DNA of 34,314 nucleotides from Bacillota bacterium (GCA_013540605.1 JABVCK010000013.1:1-34314), one strand, 5' to 3'. Shown: positions 10,709-17,988, counted from the first letter of the stretch. Made by a program: numbers and translations. The notes: a model not told the origin generated them from the sequence alone.

Positions 10709-11329
10709 GGGGGCGTATCTGGTTTCGACGGGGATGATAGAGTCAGGAACAGCGAGTCGTGGTGGCTGGTGCCACGTAAAATAACCGGCATCTAAACACA
10801 AACGCAAACGAAAATTACGCTTTAGCTGCGTAATTAACGCAGCTCGTTCAACCCAACCCTCCCGCAGGTTGGGATTGGGCGTCGACTAAGCGGGGGCCTA
10901 TCCGGCCAAAGAGTTGCGGCCGGACAGAACGCATGACTCTACTGAAGCCCTAATCCTGTCATCGGGAGTAGGGTGGAGGGAATGTTAAAACGGTGACTGC
11001 ACTCGGAGAGGTTCCTGGTGATATATCTTCGGACGTGGGTTCGATTCAAGATGGAGTCGCCCTGCAAAGTGATTTGCAGGTGAAAACCTGGCTTTATCGG
11101 TGAAGGCTAAGGCATATACTATGCTAACACCGAGGGGTATGTGGAAAAATCCAACAGCCCTGTATCGACTCATAGGCTGCTAAACCTTTAATAGGCATGC
11201 AGTACTAGGATGGGGAGTATGACAATAATTTAGACTACCCATAATACGCCAGGGAACTTCTGTTGAAGTTCAAGATATAGTCAGTGCTGTTAGGAAACTA
11301 ATAGATTGCATGTCCCACCGCCTCCACCA
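10709..11329 (+). ncRNA. ssrA: tmRNA (ssrA), interrupted by a group I intron
   Basis: tmRNA rescues stalled ribosomes and tags the nascent peptide for proteolysis. The 5' end GGGGGCG (10709-10715) pairs with CGCCTCC (11319-11325), which is followed by A and an encoded CCA (11327-11329). The tRNA-like D-arm TGGTTTCGACGGGG is present. The tag frame starts at GCA 10804 and reads ANENYALAA, then TAA 10831-10833; the resume codon is inferred from other tmRNAs. Pseudoknot hairpins follow. The T-arm is split. Its 5' part ends at GTGGGTTCGAT (11045) and its 3' part TCCCACC resumes at 11313. Joining them restores a perfect T-stem around TTCGATT. The exons total 354 nt, a normal tmRNA length. Confidence 0.95.
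11046..11312 (+). other. Group I self-splicing intron in the tmRNA T-loop
   Basis: The 267-nt insertion lies between T-loop nucleotides. P1 forms from exon CGAT plus intron TC with GAGTCG (11055-11060), giving the expected U-G pair at the 5' splice site after T11045. The last intron base is G11312, as required. P2 is a perfect 8-bp hairpin (11061-11068 with 11073-11080). The P7 strands GACTA (11233-11237) and TAGTC (11278-11282) flank P8 (GAACTTC 11254-11260 with GAAGTTC 11265-11271). The S-element AAGATATAGTC is classical. No homing endonuclease ORF fits inside. A group I intron in a tmRNA T-loop has been described for Clostridium botulinum, so the site has precedent. Confidence 0.9.
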
Positions 11330-11335
11330 ATAGTA

Positions 11336-11399
11336 AAAGCTTATAATATATCAAGGGTATATATCAAGGGGACGGTTCTCTTGATATATTATAAGCTTT
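11336..11399. repeat. Solo REP palindrome directly after ssrA
   Basis: A perfect 20-bp inverted repeat (11336-11355 with 11380-11399) begins 7 bp after the tmRNA CCA end. Inside it, 11359-11389 is a 31-nt palindromic element identical to the copies flanking the Y1 transposase near 16.8-17.6 kb, preceded by a partial left half-unit. As RNA it would form a long hairpin that could also help end ssrA transcription. Confidence 0.85.
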
Positions 11400-11475
11400 A
11401 CCCACATTATTGTCTGGAAATGTTGGCAGGTTTATTGTACACTAAAGTAGTGGCAACAAATATATTGTTTATTAT

Positions 11476-11557
11476 GGTGATGGGGCTCACCAACAAGTGC
11501 AGTTGATTGCTGATAGCTCCTGCTAAGATATTTTTAGTCTTGGCAGGAGTTTTTTTA
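11476..11557 (+). promoter_or_regulatory. Fluoride (crcB) riboswitch with terminator, plus strand
   Basis: The aptamer (11476-11524) has P1 GGTG/CACC closing the loop ATGGGGCT, a short P2 (GCAG-TTGA-TTGC), and the 3' segment TGATAGCTCCTGC. Loop GGGGCT pairs with AGCTCC to form the characteristic pseudoknot. This matches the crcB motif layout (GATGG-GTTC-CC then TGATGRCTCCTGC). Its 3' segment is also the left arm of a terminator ending in T8, so fluoride binding should prevent termination. No crcB or CLC gene follows; the nearest downstream ORF is the DUF6062-like remnant at 11758. The 11400-11475 stretch upstream shows only weak promoter candidates. Confidence 0.85.
11517..11557 (+). terminator. 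Expression-platform terminator of the plus-strand fluoride riboswitch
   Basis: CTCCTGCTAAGA (11517-11528) pairs with TCTTGGCAGGAG (11538-11549), a 12-bp stem with one G-U pair, followed by eight T residues. The left arm is shared with the aptamer pseudoknot, giving mutually exclusive folds. Confidence 0.85.
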
Positions 11558-11757
11558 TAGATAAAGCATAAGCCGGGATTCTCAGTTTTTGCTTTTGGTA
11601 GATGACCATTCAGAGATGATATTTGCGCCGGACAAGCAATACTAATAAATACTATATAGAAATGGTGTGATGGAGGATATGAAAAAATATGCTGAAGTTA
11701 AAATGATGCTAGGTCAAGACTACTGTCATTAGATATTACCAGCATGAATTAAAAATC

Positions 11758-12192
11758 TTGTTGGAAAAACAGAAAACGGAGAAAAAGACAGGCAGATTGA
11801 AAAAGATGTTGGAAAGCATCAACGGGAAAGATTCCGGAGCAGAGAATAGAGACTCTGTCCTGACGTGCCCCATGTGTGAGATGGAGGCATCATCCGGCCG
11901 ATACGCAATTTATGAACTGGCTAAGGCTCTGGAGGATAATGAAATACGCGAACTGTACAGGACTTCACCGGGATTATGCAGAACGCATCTGCTGATGGCG
12001 CTGGATATAATATCAGGAGATGATGAAAGAGAATTTTTCTTGAAATCAGCTATAGATAAAACCAGCGATATGGTCAAAAGTCTGGAGGAGTATTTTAGAA
12101 AAACAGATTATAGATATAGCAGCGAACCCAAAGGCGAAGAGCAGACTGCATGGCTGCGGGCTATGCAAATGTACAACGGCTTCGTAAAATAG
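11758..12192 (+). CDS. DUF6062-like protein, probably N-terminally truncated
   Basis: The reading frame encodes up to 144 aa. It contains CPMC (a zinc-binding type pair), then GLCRTH about 37 residues later, and a C-terminal DYRYSSEP-x-TAWLRAM stretch. This resembles the second half of DUF6062-type proteins, which usually have a similar CxxC-CxxH unit in an N-terminal half as well. No ribosome binding site precedes any start here. A start with GGAGG lies at ATG 11679 in another frame and stops after 17 codons at 11732, and the present frame stays open back to about 11713. That suggests a frameshifted or eroded gene. It is the only ORF downstream of the plus-strand fluoride riboswitch. Function is unknown. 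Confidence 0.45.
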   Translation: MLEKQKTEKKTGRLKKMLESINGKDSGAENRDSVLTCPMCEMEASSGRYAIYELAKALEDNEIRELYRTSPGLCRTHLLMALDIISGDDEREFFLKSAIDKTSDMVKSLEEYFRKTDYRYSSEPKGEEQTAWLRAMQMYNGFVK

Positions 12193-12206
12193 ATAGCGGC
12201 TATCAA

Positions 12207-13388
12207 TTACCATGGTAGATCCCTTTTTACATGCCGCCTTACCTGGAAAAACAATGGGATGGCAGCAAATTCCGTAATCAAACAGAATGCAACTAACAAG
12301 GGCAGCGACACGCCATACAGGACGCCTATCAGTGCGCTCCCCAGGAACCAGAAGATTCCATAGCCTGCCGTGAAGAGACCATACGCCGAAGCGCGCCTCC
12401 CAACCGGTACCATCAAGGCTACTGCGGCGGGAATGATCGACTCATTAACCCCCGTGTACAAGCCCCAGAGCGCAGTCCCGAGGAGTGCTGCCCAGAAGCC
12501 GCCTCCCAGAAACACCAGCGGAGCATATAGGGCTGAGAGCGTTAACGGAACCAGGATGATGATGCCAAACCGGTCGAAGAGACGTCCAAAGAGCAGGGCG
12601 CCTACGCCGCTCACGCCCATCGCCACTGCGTAGAAGACCGGAATCATGGAAGTGGAGACGGTAGACGTCTTCTCAAAGTGATACGCCATGAATGGAAAAT
12701 CGGCAGATCCTACGGCGACAAGCACTGCTCCCGTAAGATAGAGCCAAAATACATGCGGAAGCCCCTTGGTCTGTATATTGGGGGGCGTACTGTCCATCTC
12801 CTCTGGATGGGGATAAGTCAAGCGTGCGACAGCAAGGAGAGAAAGCATAACGAGCGCCGGAATGAGCAGCATGGCAAAGGTGAGCTTGTAATCGCCACGC
12901 CATGCATAAATGCCGGCGGTAGCCAGAGGGCCGAACAATGCTCCGAATTGGTCAAGCGCTTCATGTACGCCAAAGGCCCAGCCATATCCCATTTCCTTGG
13001 CGGCATGGGAGAGCATCACATCACGCGGCGGGTTGCGGGTCGCCCGGCCAAAACGCTCCAGAATTATGAACATGGCCGCCATCTGCCAGCTGCCCGCCAG
13101 AGCGAGCAGCGGCACCGAAACCATCTGGACAACATATCCAAAGATGGTAATCGGCCAAAATTTGCCGGTCTTGTCGCTGAGGCTTCCCGAAACAAGGCGC
13201 CAGGCATACCCGAGGAATTCGCCAAATCCGGTCACGAGGGCAACTGTCAACGCACTGGCTCCAAGTAAGGACAGATAAGGTCCGATTATTCCCCGCGAAG
13301 CCTCGTACGTAAAATCCGCAAAAAAGCTCATAATACCGATCAGCAGGACAAATTTGACAGCTCTGGATTTATTGTCCAACGATTTCAT
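12207..13388 (-). CDS. Major facilitator superfamily transporter
   Basis: The 393-aa integral membrane protein has about 12 hydrophobic segments and MFS-type loops, including GSLSDKTGKFWP between helices 2 and 3 and FGRLFDRFG in the second half. The start is ATG at 13388 with GAGGAGGG about 9 nt upstream. The frame is open further upstream, but that extension is hydrophilic and lacks support. It lies 82 bp downstream of the second MutS-like gene with no terminator between, so it probably belongs to the transcript led by the minus-strand fluoride riboswitch. The substrate cannot be read from sequence. A stress-related efflux role, possibly linked to fluoride, is inference. Confidence 0.85.
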   Translation of the reverse strand: MKSLDNKSRAVKFVLLIGIMSFFADFTYEASRGIIGPYLSLLGASALTVALVTGFGEFLGYAWRLVSGSLSDKTGKFWPITIFGYVVQMVSVPLLALAGSWQMAAMFIILERFGRATRNPPRDVMLSHAAKEMGYGWAFGVHEALDQFGALFGPLATAGIYAWRGDYKLTFAMLLIPALVMLSLLAVARLTYPHPEEMDSTPPNIQTKGLPHVFWLYLTGAVLVAVGSADFPFMAYHFEKTSTVSTSMIPVFYAVAMGVSGVGALLFGRLFDRFGIIILVPLTLSALYAPLVFLGGGFWAALLGTALWGLYTGVNESIIPAAVALMVPVGRRASAYGLFTAGYGIFWFLGSALIGVLYGVSLPLLVAFCLITEFAAIPLFFQVRRHVKRDLPW

Positions 13389-13470
13389 TAATTTTTCCCT
13401 CCTCAATAAAAATAAAATATCATTATTTAGACTACCCACAAAAGTTACAGGCATACAATTCTCAATTTCA

Positions 13471-14973
13471 TTATGCATTGTCTGTTCCGAATATCCTGTT
13501 GTACAAATCTTCGCCATAGCTGGTTTGCAATGGTTCGCCCTCGATTATTCTAAAAGTCCGTCCCCCGTCGGTTTTCCTTTCAGCCCGCAGGAAAACAGCG
13601 CTTTCCATTTTTTTATTATAAAAATCATGTGCAAATTTATATAAATGCGTAACATAGAAAACCTTGATGCGTTTCTCCAATAATGCGCAGATTATCTGCC
13701 TTGCAATCTCCGAGCCTTCTTTTTCGTTTGTCGCAGCAAATGATTCATTAAACAGCACCATGGAATTTGGCGTTATATTGTTTACGATATCGCTCATTCT
13801 GCTGAGTTCTTCATCAAGTTTCCCGCTTTTCATGGTAATGTCTTCTTCCCGTTTGTAGTGCGTGAAAAGGCCGTCGCAGACATTGGAACAGAAAGACTCA
13901 GCCGGCACAAACATACCGCATTGCATCATCAATTGGGACAAACCTATGCTTCGCAAAAAAGTCGATTTGCCACCCTGGTTGGCGCCCGTGATTATTACGA
14001 GGTCTTTATTGTCAGCATTCACACTGTTGCCCACAATTTTTTGTTTCATGGTTAAGGTCAGACAGACATCGTATAATCCTTTAAAAGAATGCCTGCGTTC
14101 GCCGAAAGCCACAGGCAGGGGAAAAGATATCGGTTCCCCCATTTGGGCAAGTTGCTCATATAAATTCAAACAACCGATGTAAAAGGCCAGTTCGGTTCTT
14201 AACATATTAAAAAAACTGTTAATATGATCGGCGGACTGGGCGAGCGCATTGGCCACAAGGTTGATCCCCCTGTCTCTTAATTCCGACAAGGCCCTGGCGC
14301 CGTATTCATCGCGATTACTGATATAAAAACTGTAAACGGGCGGTTTTTTGTCAAAGATTCGTTTAATCCAACTTTGTTTTTTGTCTTGCGGTTTACGAAG
14401 TATGTAATTATCACCTTCATTGCCCTTTCTCAATTCAGCGCTTATCAGAACCCCGTCCCGGAATTTCAGTTCCCTCAGATGGTTTTGAATGACGGCAAAA
14501 TATTCATCATCAAGTTCTTTGCGAATCATCGCAAAAAACGCTGTAAACCCCTCTGACTCAAATTTATCGGCATGTTCATCGGTTATATTCTTAAGTTTTG
14601 CAAGCAGGCCCACAAATACCTGCATCATTTCTATCGAACTATACAGTACTGAGCCGGGGTATCTGCTAAAAATGCCAAAGTAATGCTTTTTTTTGTATTC
14701 AATCAATTCCACGGCGATGCCGTAGATATCCCTGACAATAGAAGGATTTTTCAAGCAGTCCTTAAGGATATTTTGGCGGTATAGTATTGTATTGAGATCG
14801 TTTAAACCGGCCAAAACAGCTTTCTTTGCCACTTCAAATAAAAACTTGTCGCCGAGCGCCATAGCGTCGAACAGTGTATTTAATTCCAGGTCTTGTGTCA
14901 GCGACTGTTCATTCACCGGTAATTTGCACTGCAGGTCAAAATCACGGTCTTTATACATGAGAAAAGTCTTCAT
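13471..14973 (-). CDS. MutS-like ATPase B (MutS domain V family)
   Basis: The 500-aa protein ends in a MutS-type ABC ATPase domain. Walker A is GANQGGKST (about residue 330), followed by the family's FVPA segment, a DELSRMSDIV region, the Walker B-like SMVLFNESFAATN and a VTHLYKF switch histidine. The preceding 300 residues look like the helical core and clamp. The N-terminal mismatch-recognition domain with the Phe-x-Glu motif is absent, so this is not canonical MutS. ATG 14973 overlaps the stop of the upstream partner (ATGA), with AAGGAG 11 nt upstream, which implies translational coupling and perhaps a heterodimer. It belongs to the riboswitch-led operon. Function is unknown. Confidence 0.85.
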   Translation of the reverse strand: MKTFLMYKDRDFDLQCKLPVNEQSLTQDLELNTLFDAMALGDKFLFEVAKKAVLAGLNDLNTILYRQNILKDCLKNPSIVRDIYGIAVELIEYKKKHYFGIFSRYPGSVLYSSIEMMQVFVGLLAKLKNITDEHADKFESEGFTAFFAMIRKELDDEYFAVIQNHLRELKFRDGVLISAELRKGNEGDNYILRKPQDKKQSWIKRIFDKKPPVYSFYISNRDEYGARALSELRDRGINLVANALAQSADHINSFFNMLRTELAFYIGCLNLYEQLAQMGEPISFPLPVAFGERRHSFKGLYDVCLTLTMKQKIVGNSVNADNKDLVIITGANQGGKSTFLRSIGLSQLMMQCGMFVPAESFCSNVCDGLFTHYKREEDITMKSGKLDEELSRMSDIVNNITPNSMVLFNESFAATNEKEGSEIARQIICALLEKRIKVFYVTHLYKFAHDFYNKKMESAVFLRAERKTDGGRTFRIIEGEPLQTSYGEDLYNRIFGTDNA

Positions 14974-16505
14974 ATTTTTATACGCTCCTTCAAACAATCG
15001 TATGTAAGCCGGTATTTTTCGGCAATTGATATGGCGTATGCAAGTCCGTCGGCAGGCCTTCTTATAATTTTATATGTGCGCAATGCCGGATTCTCGGGGA
15101 CTATCGTGCTGACCATACTTACTGTTTGCTCGCTTAAGGAAGCCAATTCATCTATGAATGTCACGCAAACGCACAGCGCATCCAATTGTATTATCTTTTC
15201 CATTACCTTTCTGCCCAAAAAAATTGCGTCTTTTAACGTTGTGGAGGTGAAAATCTCATTTACTATGACAATACTGTTTGACGTGGCCTGGTTTAAAATA
15301 TCGTGAATTCTGACCAGGTCATCCTGCAGCTTGCCACGGAGGTTTTTGATGTTTTCCTCTTTTTCAAAATGCGTAAAGATCATGTCGGATATAAAGAGCC
15401 GCGCTTCTCTGCCCGGGACAGGGCAGCCCAGGCTGGCCAGATAATGCAGCTGGCCGAAGGTGCGGGCAAAGGTTGTTTTGCCGCCCTGGTTGGGACCGGA
15501 TACGACAAAAATGCGCTCCTTGCCTTTCAGGTAAAAATCATTGCATACGACGGACGAGTTCTCGGCAATGAGCTTATTGGCCAGGGCCAAATCAAATCCT
15601 TCATAATCATAAACTTCCTTGCTTGTATTGGAAATTTCGGGATAACAAAACTTCAATCCCGCCCGTTTGAATTTTGCTAAAAACTCCAGATAGGCGACGT
15701 AAAATTGTATTTCCCGGTCAAAAACGTTTATGGTTTCATCTCCAAAATTGCTGTTTTTTGCGCTAAACTCATCAAGCCTTAAAAATATGTCGGGATACAA
15801 TTTGGCCACCAGATCCAGTATTTGTGCTTCAACATGGTTCATGCCTGACCCGGTGGGGAGTTTAGCCCTGTAATCTTCCACCGCTCCCTGTTTGAATTTG
15901 TCGAAGGTTTCCTCCACTTCGACGCTGTAATCAATTTCGGATTCATATTTGCGAACCTTGACGCGGTTACCCTTTATGAGCAGGCAATATTTTACTGTGG
16001 ATAAATCGGCCTTAAGCTTTTTCGTTTCCTCCAGAAGCGACGTAAAAACGTCGGATTTTGCGTAGTTGGTGAAATATTCGCGGAAGGCTAAAAGGCCGCG
16101 CGATTTTAACTCTACAAGGCCTAAATCATGTGCCAGGCAATTAACGGCTTCGCAATAAATCGCAACCGCCTCCAAGAACCATCCTTCTTTATGGAATTTG
16201 TAGTAAAGATTATCTACTAAGGCAAGATATATGCGCATTTTGTTCATTTTTTTGGCAAAAGATTTTATATATTCAAACAGGGTTTTATTTTCAAGATCCT
16301 TCATTACTTCTTGACGATATTGGATTGTGTCGATATCTTTCAAGGGAGTGTAAAAAAATGGTTTTAAATTATACTCATTCTTACCGGCCGTGATGGCGTC
16401 TATAATCTGATTAAGATTTAAATCGACAAAAAAGGCAGGCGCTTCAAGTGTTTCTTCTTTTATGCCGTCTTCAGTTTTTTTAAATAGTATGCTGCGGAAA
16501 GTCAT
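14970..16505 (-). CDS. MutS-like ATPase A (MutS domain V family)
   Basis: The 511-aa protein is the first gene behind the minus-strand fluoride riboswitch. The C-terminal ATPase carries Walker A GPNQGGKTT (about 337-345), then ASLGCPVPGREARLF, a DLVRIHDIL segment, the Walker B-like SIVIVNEIFTSTT and a CVTFIDELA switch region. The N-terminal two thirds are helical with no mismatch-binding domain. GGAGG lies 10 nt before the ATG at 16505. It is distantly related to its downstream partner rather than a recent duplicate. I recall mutS-like genes being listed with crcB-motif RNAs in the original riboswitch surveys. The molecular role in fluoride stress is unknown. Confidence 0.86.
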   Translation of the reverse strand: MTFRSILFKKTEDGIKEETLEAPAFFVDLNLNQIIDAITAGKNEYNLKPFFYTPLKDIDTIQYRQEVMKDLENKTLFEYIKSFAKKMNKMRIYLALVDNLYYKFHKEGWFLEAVAIYCEAVNCLAHDLGLVELKSRGLLAFREYFTNYAKSDVFTSLLEETKKLKADLSTVKYCLLIKGNRVKVRKYESEIDYSVEVEETFDKFKQGAVEDYRAKLPTGSGMNHVEAQILDLVAKLYPDIFLRLDEFSAKNSNFGDETINVFDREIQFYVAYLEFLAKFKRAGLKFCYPEISNTSKEVYDYEGFDLALANKLIAENSSVVCNDFYLKGKERIFVVSGPNQGGKTTFARTFGQLHYLASLGCPVPGREARLFISDMIFTHFEKEENIKNLRGKLQDDLVRIHDILNQATSNSIVIVNEIFTSTTLKDAIFLGRKVMEKIIQLDALCVCVTFIDELASLSEQTVSMVSTIVPENPALRTYKIIRRPADGLAYAISIAEKYRLTYDCLKERIKI

Positions 16506-16616
16506 GGGAAAAACACCTCCTGGTAATGATATGGACGCACAGCATCAATTCTACTACTGCAAACGCTCGCGCGGCAGGGATTTTTTAATTGCCTTCCTTT
16601 TTCATTATAGTTAAAC

Positions 16617-16659
16617 AAAAAAGCTAATACCCCTATGATTCGTAGGAGTCATTAGCTTT
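16617..16659 (-). terminator. Expression-platform terminator of the minus-strand riboswitch
   Basis: On the minus strand AAAGCTAAT-G-ACTCCTA pairs with TAGGGGT-ATTAGCTTT (one bulged G, one G-U pair) and runs into a T-tract at 16622-16617. Its left arm contains the pseudoknot strand ACTCC, so aptamer folding and termination compete. Confidence 0.88.
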
Positions 16660-16686
16660 CGACGCTTTATGGTGAACTCCATCACC
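16617..16686 (-). promoter_or_regulatory. Fluoride (crcB) riboswitch leading the mutS-like operon
   Basis: On the minus strand the leader reads GGTGATGGAGTTCACC (16686-16671), then ATAAAGCGTCGAAAGC and TAATGACTCCTAC. P1 is GGTG/CACC, P2 is AGC-GTCGAAA-GCT type, and loop GGAGT pairs with ACTCC in the pseudoknot. This is very close to the crcB motif consensus, including ATAAA after P1 and TAATGACTCCTAC at the 3' side. The aptamer overlaps a terminator ending in U6, so fluoride should switch transcription on. The first gene, MutS-like A, starts 112 nt further on. Confidence 0.92.
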
Positions 16687-16705
16687 ATTTTTATTAATTA
16701 TTTAC

Positions 16706-16734
16706 ATTGTACCATATACCATTTGATTGCTCAA
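16706..16734 (-). promoter_or_regulatory. Promoter of the fluoride-riboswitch mutS-like operon
   Basis: On the minus strand TTGAGC (16734-16729) and TACAAT (16711-16706) are 17 bp apart, with a TGG extended -10. Transcription would start near 16699, just before the riboswitch P1. Confidence 0.75.
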
Positions 16735-16765
16735 TACTTTTTTACGGTGATATATCAAGGGGACT

Positions 16766-16796
16766 ATATATCAAGGGGACGGTTCTCTTGATATAT
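16766..16796 (+). repeat. Left REP copy (31 nt)
   Basis: The arms ATATATCAAG and CTTGATATAT enclose GGGACGGTTCT. It is identical to 11359-11389 and to the reverse complement of 17622-17652. It is followed by T6, so it could also end transcription on the plus strand. Confidence 0.9.
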
Positions 16797-16842
16797 TTTT
16801 TAGGTCATGGTAGAATAAAGAAAAATGAGAGAGTGGAAGAAT

Positions 16843-17616
16843 ATGCCAAGAAATGTGAGGAAGAAAAGCCAAAGCGGAATATATCATGCCATCACAAGGG
16901 GAATTAACCGCCAGCAGATATTCCATAGTGAAGAAGATTGCCGGAGGTACCTGGAAATATTAGAGCGTACAAAGGATGTAAGTGGTTGTGAAATATATGG
17001 CTACTGTTTGATGGGGAATCATGTACATTTGCTGGTCAAGGAAAATAAAGAAGGCATAGGACAGATAATGAAGAGGCTTGGGACAAGTTATGCGTACTGG
17101 TACAACTTAAAATACGAACGATTAGGGCATGTATTTCAAGACAGATATAAAAGCGAATGTGTAGAAGATGAAAAGTATTTATTGACGGTCATTCGTTATA
17201 TACACAATAATCCGGTCAAAGCAGGAATGGTAAAAAAGCCGGAGCAGTACAGATGGAGCAGCTACAGTGCATATTGTGGAGGTATAGAATATCCAACCGG
17301 ATTGACACAAACGCATATTGTTCTTGAGTTATTCTCAGAGGACAGAGAAAGAGCTGTGGAACAATTTCGCAGGTTTATGCAGCAGGAGAATGACGACATA
17401 TGCCTTGACGATGAGATGCTTAAAAGAGCTACCGATGAAGAAACGAGGGCAGGTATTCAGAAGTTATTAAAGGGGCGGGAGATTAGTACACTCAAGTACA
17501 TGAAAAAAGCAGAACGGGACAGTATACTCAAACAAGCAAAAGACATCGAAGGAAGCAGTATAAGACAAATCTCCAGAATAACGGGTATAGGTTATAATAT
17601 TATTGCCCGGGCATAA
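16843..17616 (+). CDS. REP-associated tyrosine transposase (Y1_Tnp / TnpA_REP family)
   Basis: The 257-aa protein has the HUH nuclease motif HVHLLV in GNHVHLLVKE (about residues 62-71) and a catalytic-tyrosine region SYAYWYNLKYERLGHVFQDRY. It also has the typical RAYT segments YHAITRGINRQQIF and YIHNNPVKAGMV. The C-terminal 60 residues look like a helix-turn-helix (SIRQISRITGIGYN), probably for repeat recognition. ATG 16843 (MPRNVRKK) matches where the family begins; an in-frame ATG at 16825 adds six residues and has no better ribosome binding site. The enzyme is expected to nick and rejoin single-stranded REP hairpins. The flanking inverted REP copies are its probable substrates. Confidence 0.9.
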   Translation: MPRNVRKKSQSGIYHAITRGINRQQIFHSEEDCRRYLEILERTKDVSGCEIYGYCLMGNHVHLLVKENKEGIGQIMKRLGTSYAYWYNLKYERLGHVFQDRYKSECVEDEKYLLTVIRYIHNNPVKAGMVKKPEQYRWSSYSAYCGGIEYPTGLTQTHIVLELFSEDRERAVEQFRRFMQQENDDICLDDEMLKRATDEETRAGIQKLLKGREISTLKYMKKAERDSILKQAKDIEGSSIRQISRITGIGYNIIARA

Positions 17617-17621
17617 ACAAA

Positions 17622-17652
17622 ATATATCAAGAGAACCGTCCCCTTGATATAT
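17622..17652 (-). repeat. Right REP copy (31 nt, inverted)
   Basis: It is the exact reverse complement of the left copy and begins 5 bp after the transposase stop codon. Its right edge touches the ribosome binding site of the downstream GNAT remnant. Confidence 0.9.
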
Positions 17653-17666
17653 AAGGAGGTGATATT

Positions 17667-17908
17667 ATGGAAGGTATCTCCATACATTTAATCGCATTGT
17701 CGGACGCAGAGGAAATTCTGGAATTTGAGTTGAAGAACCGGAGTTTTTTCGAGTCCATTATACCGACAAGGCCAGATGAATACTAAATATAGATAATTTG
17801 AAGAACATCATAAAGGAAATTGAAGAAGAACATGCTCAAGGTCTTAGCTATATGTATGTAGCCCGCAATGAAAAGGGTGAGATGGTGGGGGAGGCTCACG
17901 AAGACTAG
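17667..17908 (+). pseudogene. GNAT-family acetyltransferase, frameshifted and truncated
   Basis: An excellent ribosome binding site (AAGGAGGT, 17653-17660) precedes an ATG whose frame gives 39 residues resembling the N-terminus of RimJ/RimL-type acetyltransferases (ISIHLIALSDAEEILEFE, then PTRPDEY). It stops at TAA 17784-17786. A second frame from about 17792 continues in family style (NIIKEIEEEHAQGLSYMYV, ARNEKGEMVG) and ends at TAG 17908, just where the family's acetyl-CoA-binding motif should begin. The gene therefore has at least one frameshift and has lost its catalytic C-terminal half. Its position beside the REP-RAYT element suggests local rearrangement. The stretch 17909-17988 holds nothing recognisable. 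Confidence 0.7.
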
Positions 17909-17988
17909 GGTGATAACCGGCATATAATAATGAATATCGCAGGACTTGCAGCCACGAATATAAGAATTTGACGGGAGCGGTGAGAAAA

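Larger units (their letters stand above)
16749..17652 (+). mobile_element. REP-RAYT element
   Basis: A Y1 transposase gene is flanked by inverted copies of a 31-nt imperfect palindrome, at 16766-16796 and 17622-17652. The left end also has a partial half-unit (16749-16764). This layout matches REP-associated tyrosine transposases, which are domesticated IS200/IS605 relatives thought to spread REP sequences. The element sits between the promoter of the minus-strand mutS-like operon and a broken acetyltransferase gene. Confidence 0.85.

Noticed and set aside
10985-11173. 62-codon minus-strand ORF within ssrA
   Set aside because: It overlaps tmRNA and intron structure on the other strand; no start signal and no family resemblance.
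11306-11506. 66-codon plus-strand ORF after ssrA
   Set aside because: It runs through the tmRNA 3' end, the REP palindrome and the fluoride aptamer, and has no ribosome binding site.
12678-13268. 196-codon plus-strand ORF opposite the MFS gene
   Set aside because: The minus-strand frame has clear MFS character; the opposite frame has no family resemblance.
11225-13438. 14-nt identity (atttagactaccca) between the intron P7 region and the spacer upstream of the MFS gene
   Set aside because: It is too short to mean anything, and the flanks do not match.
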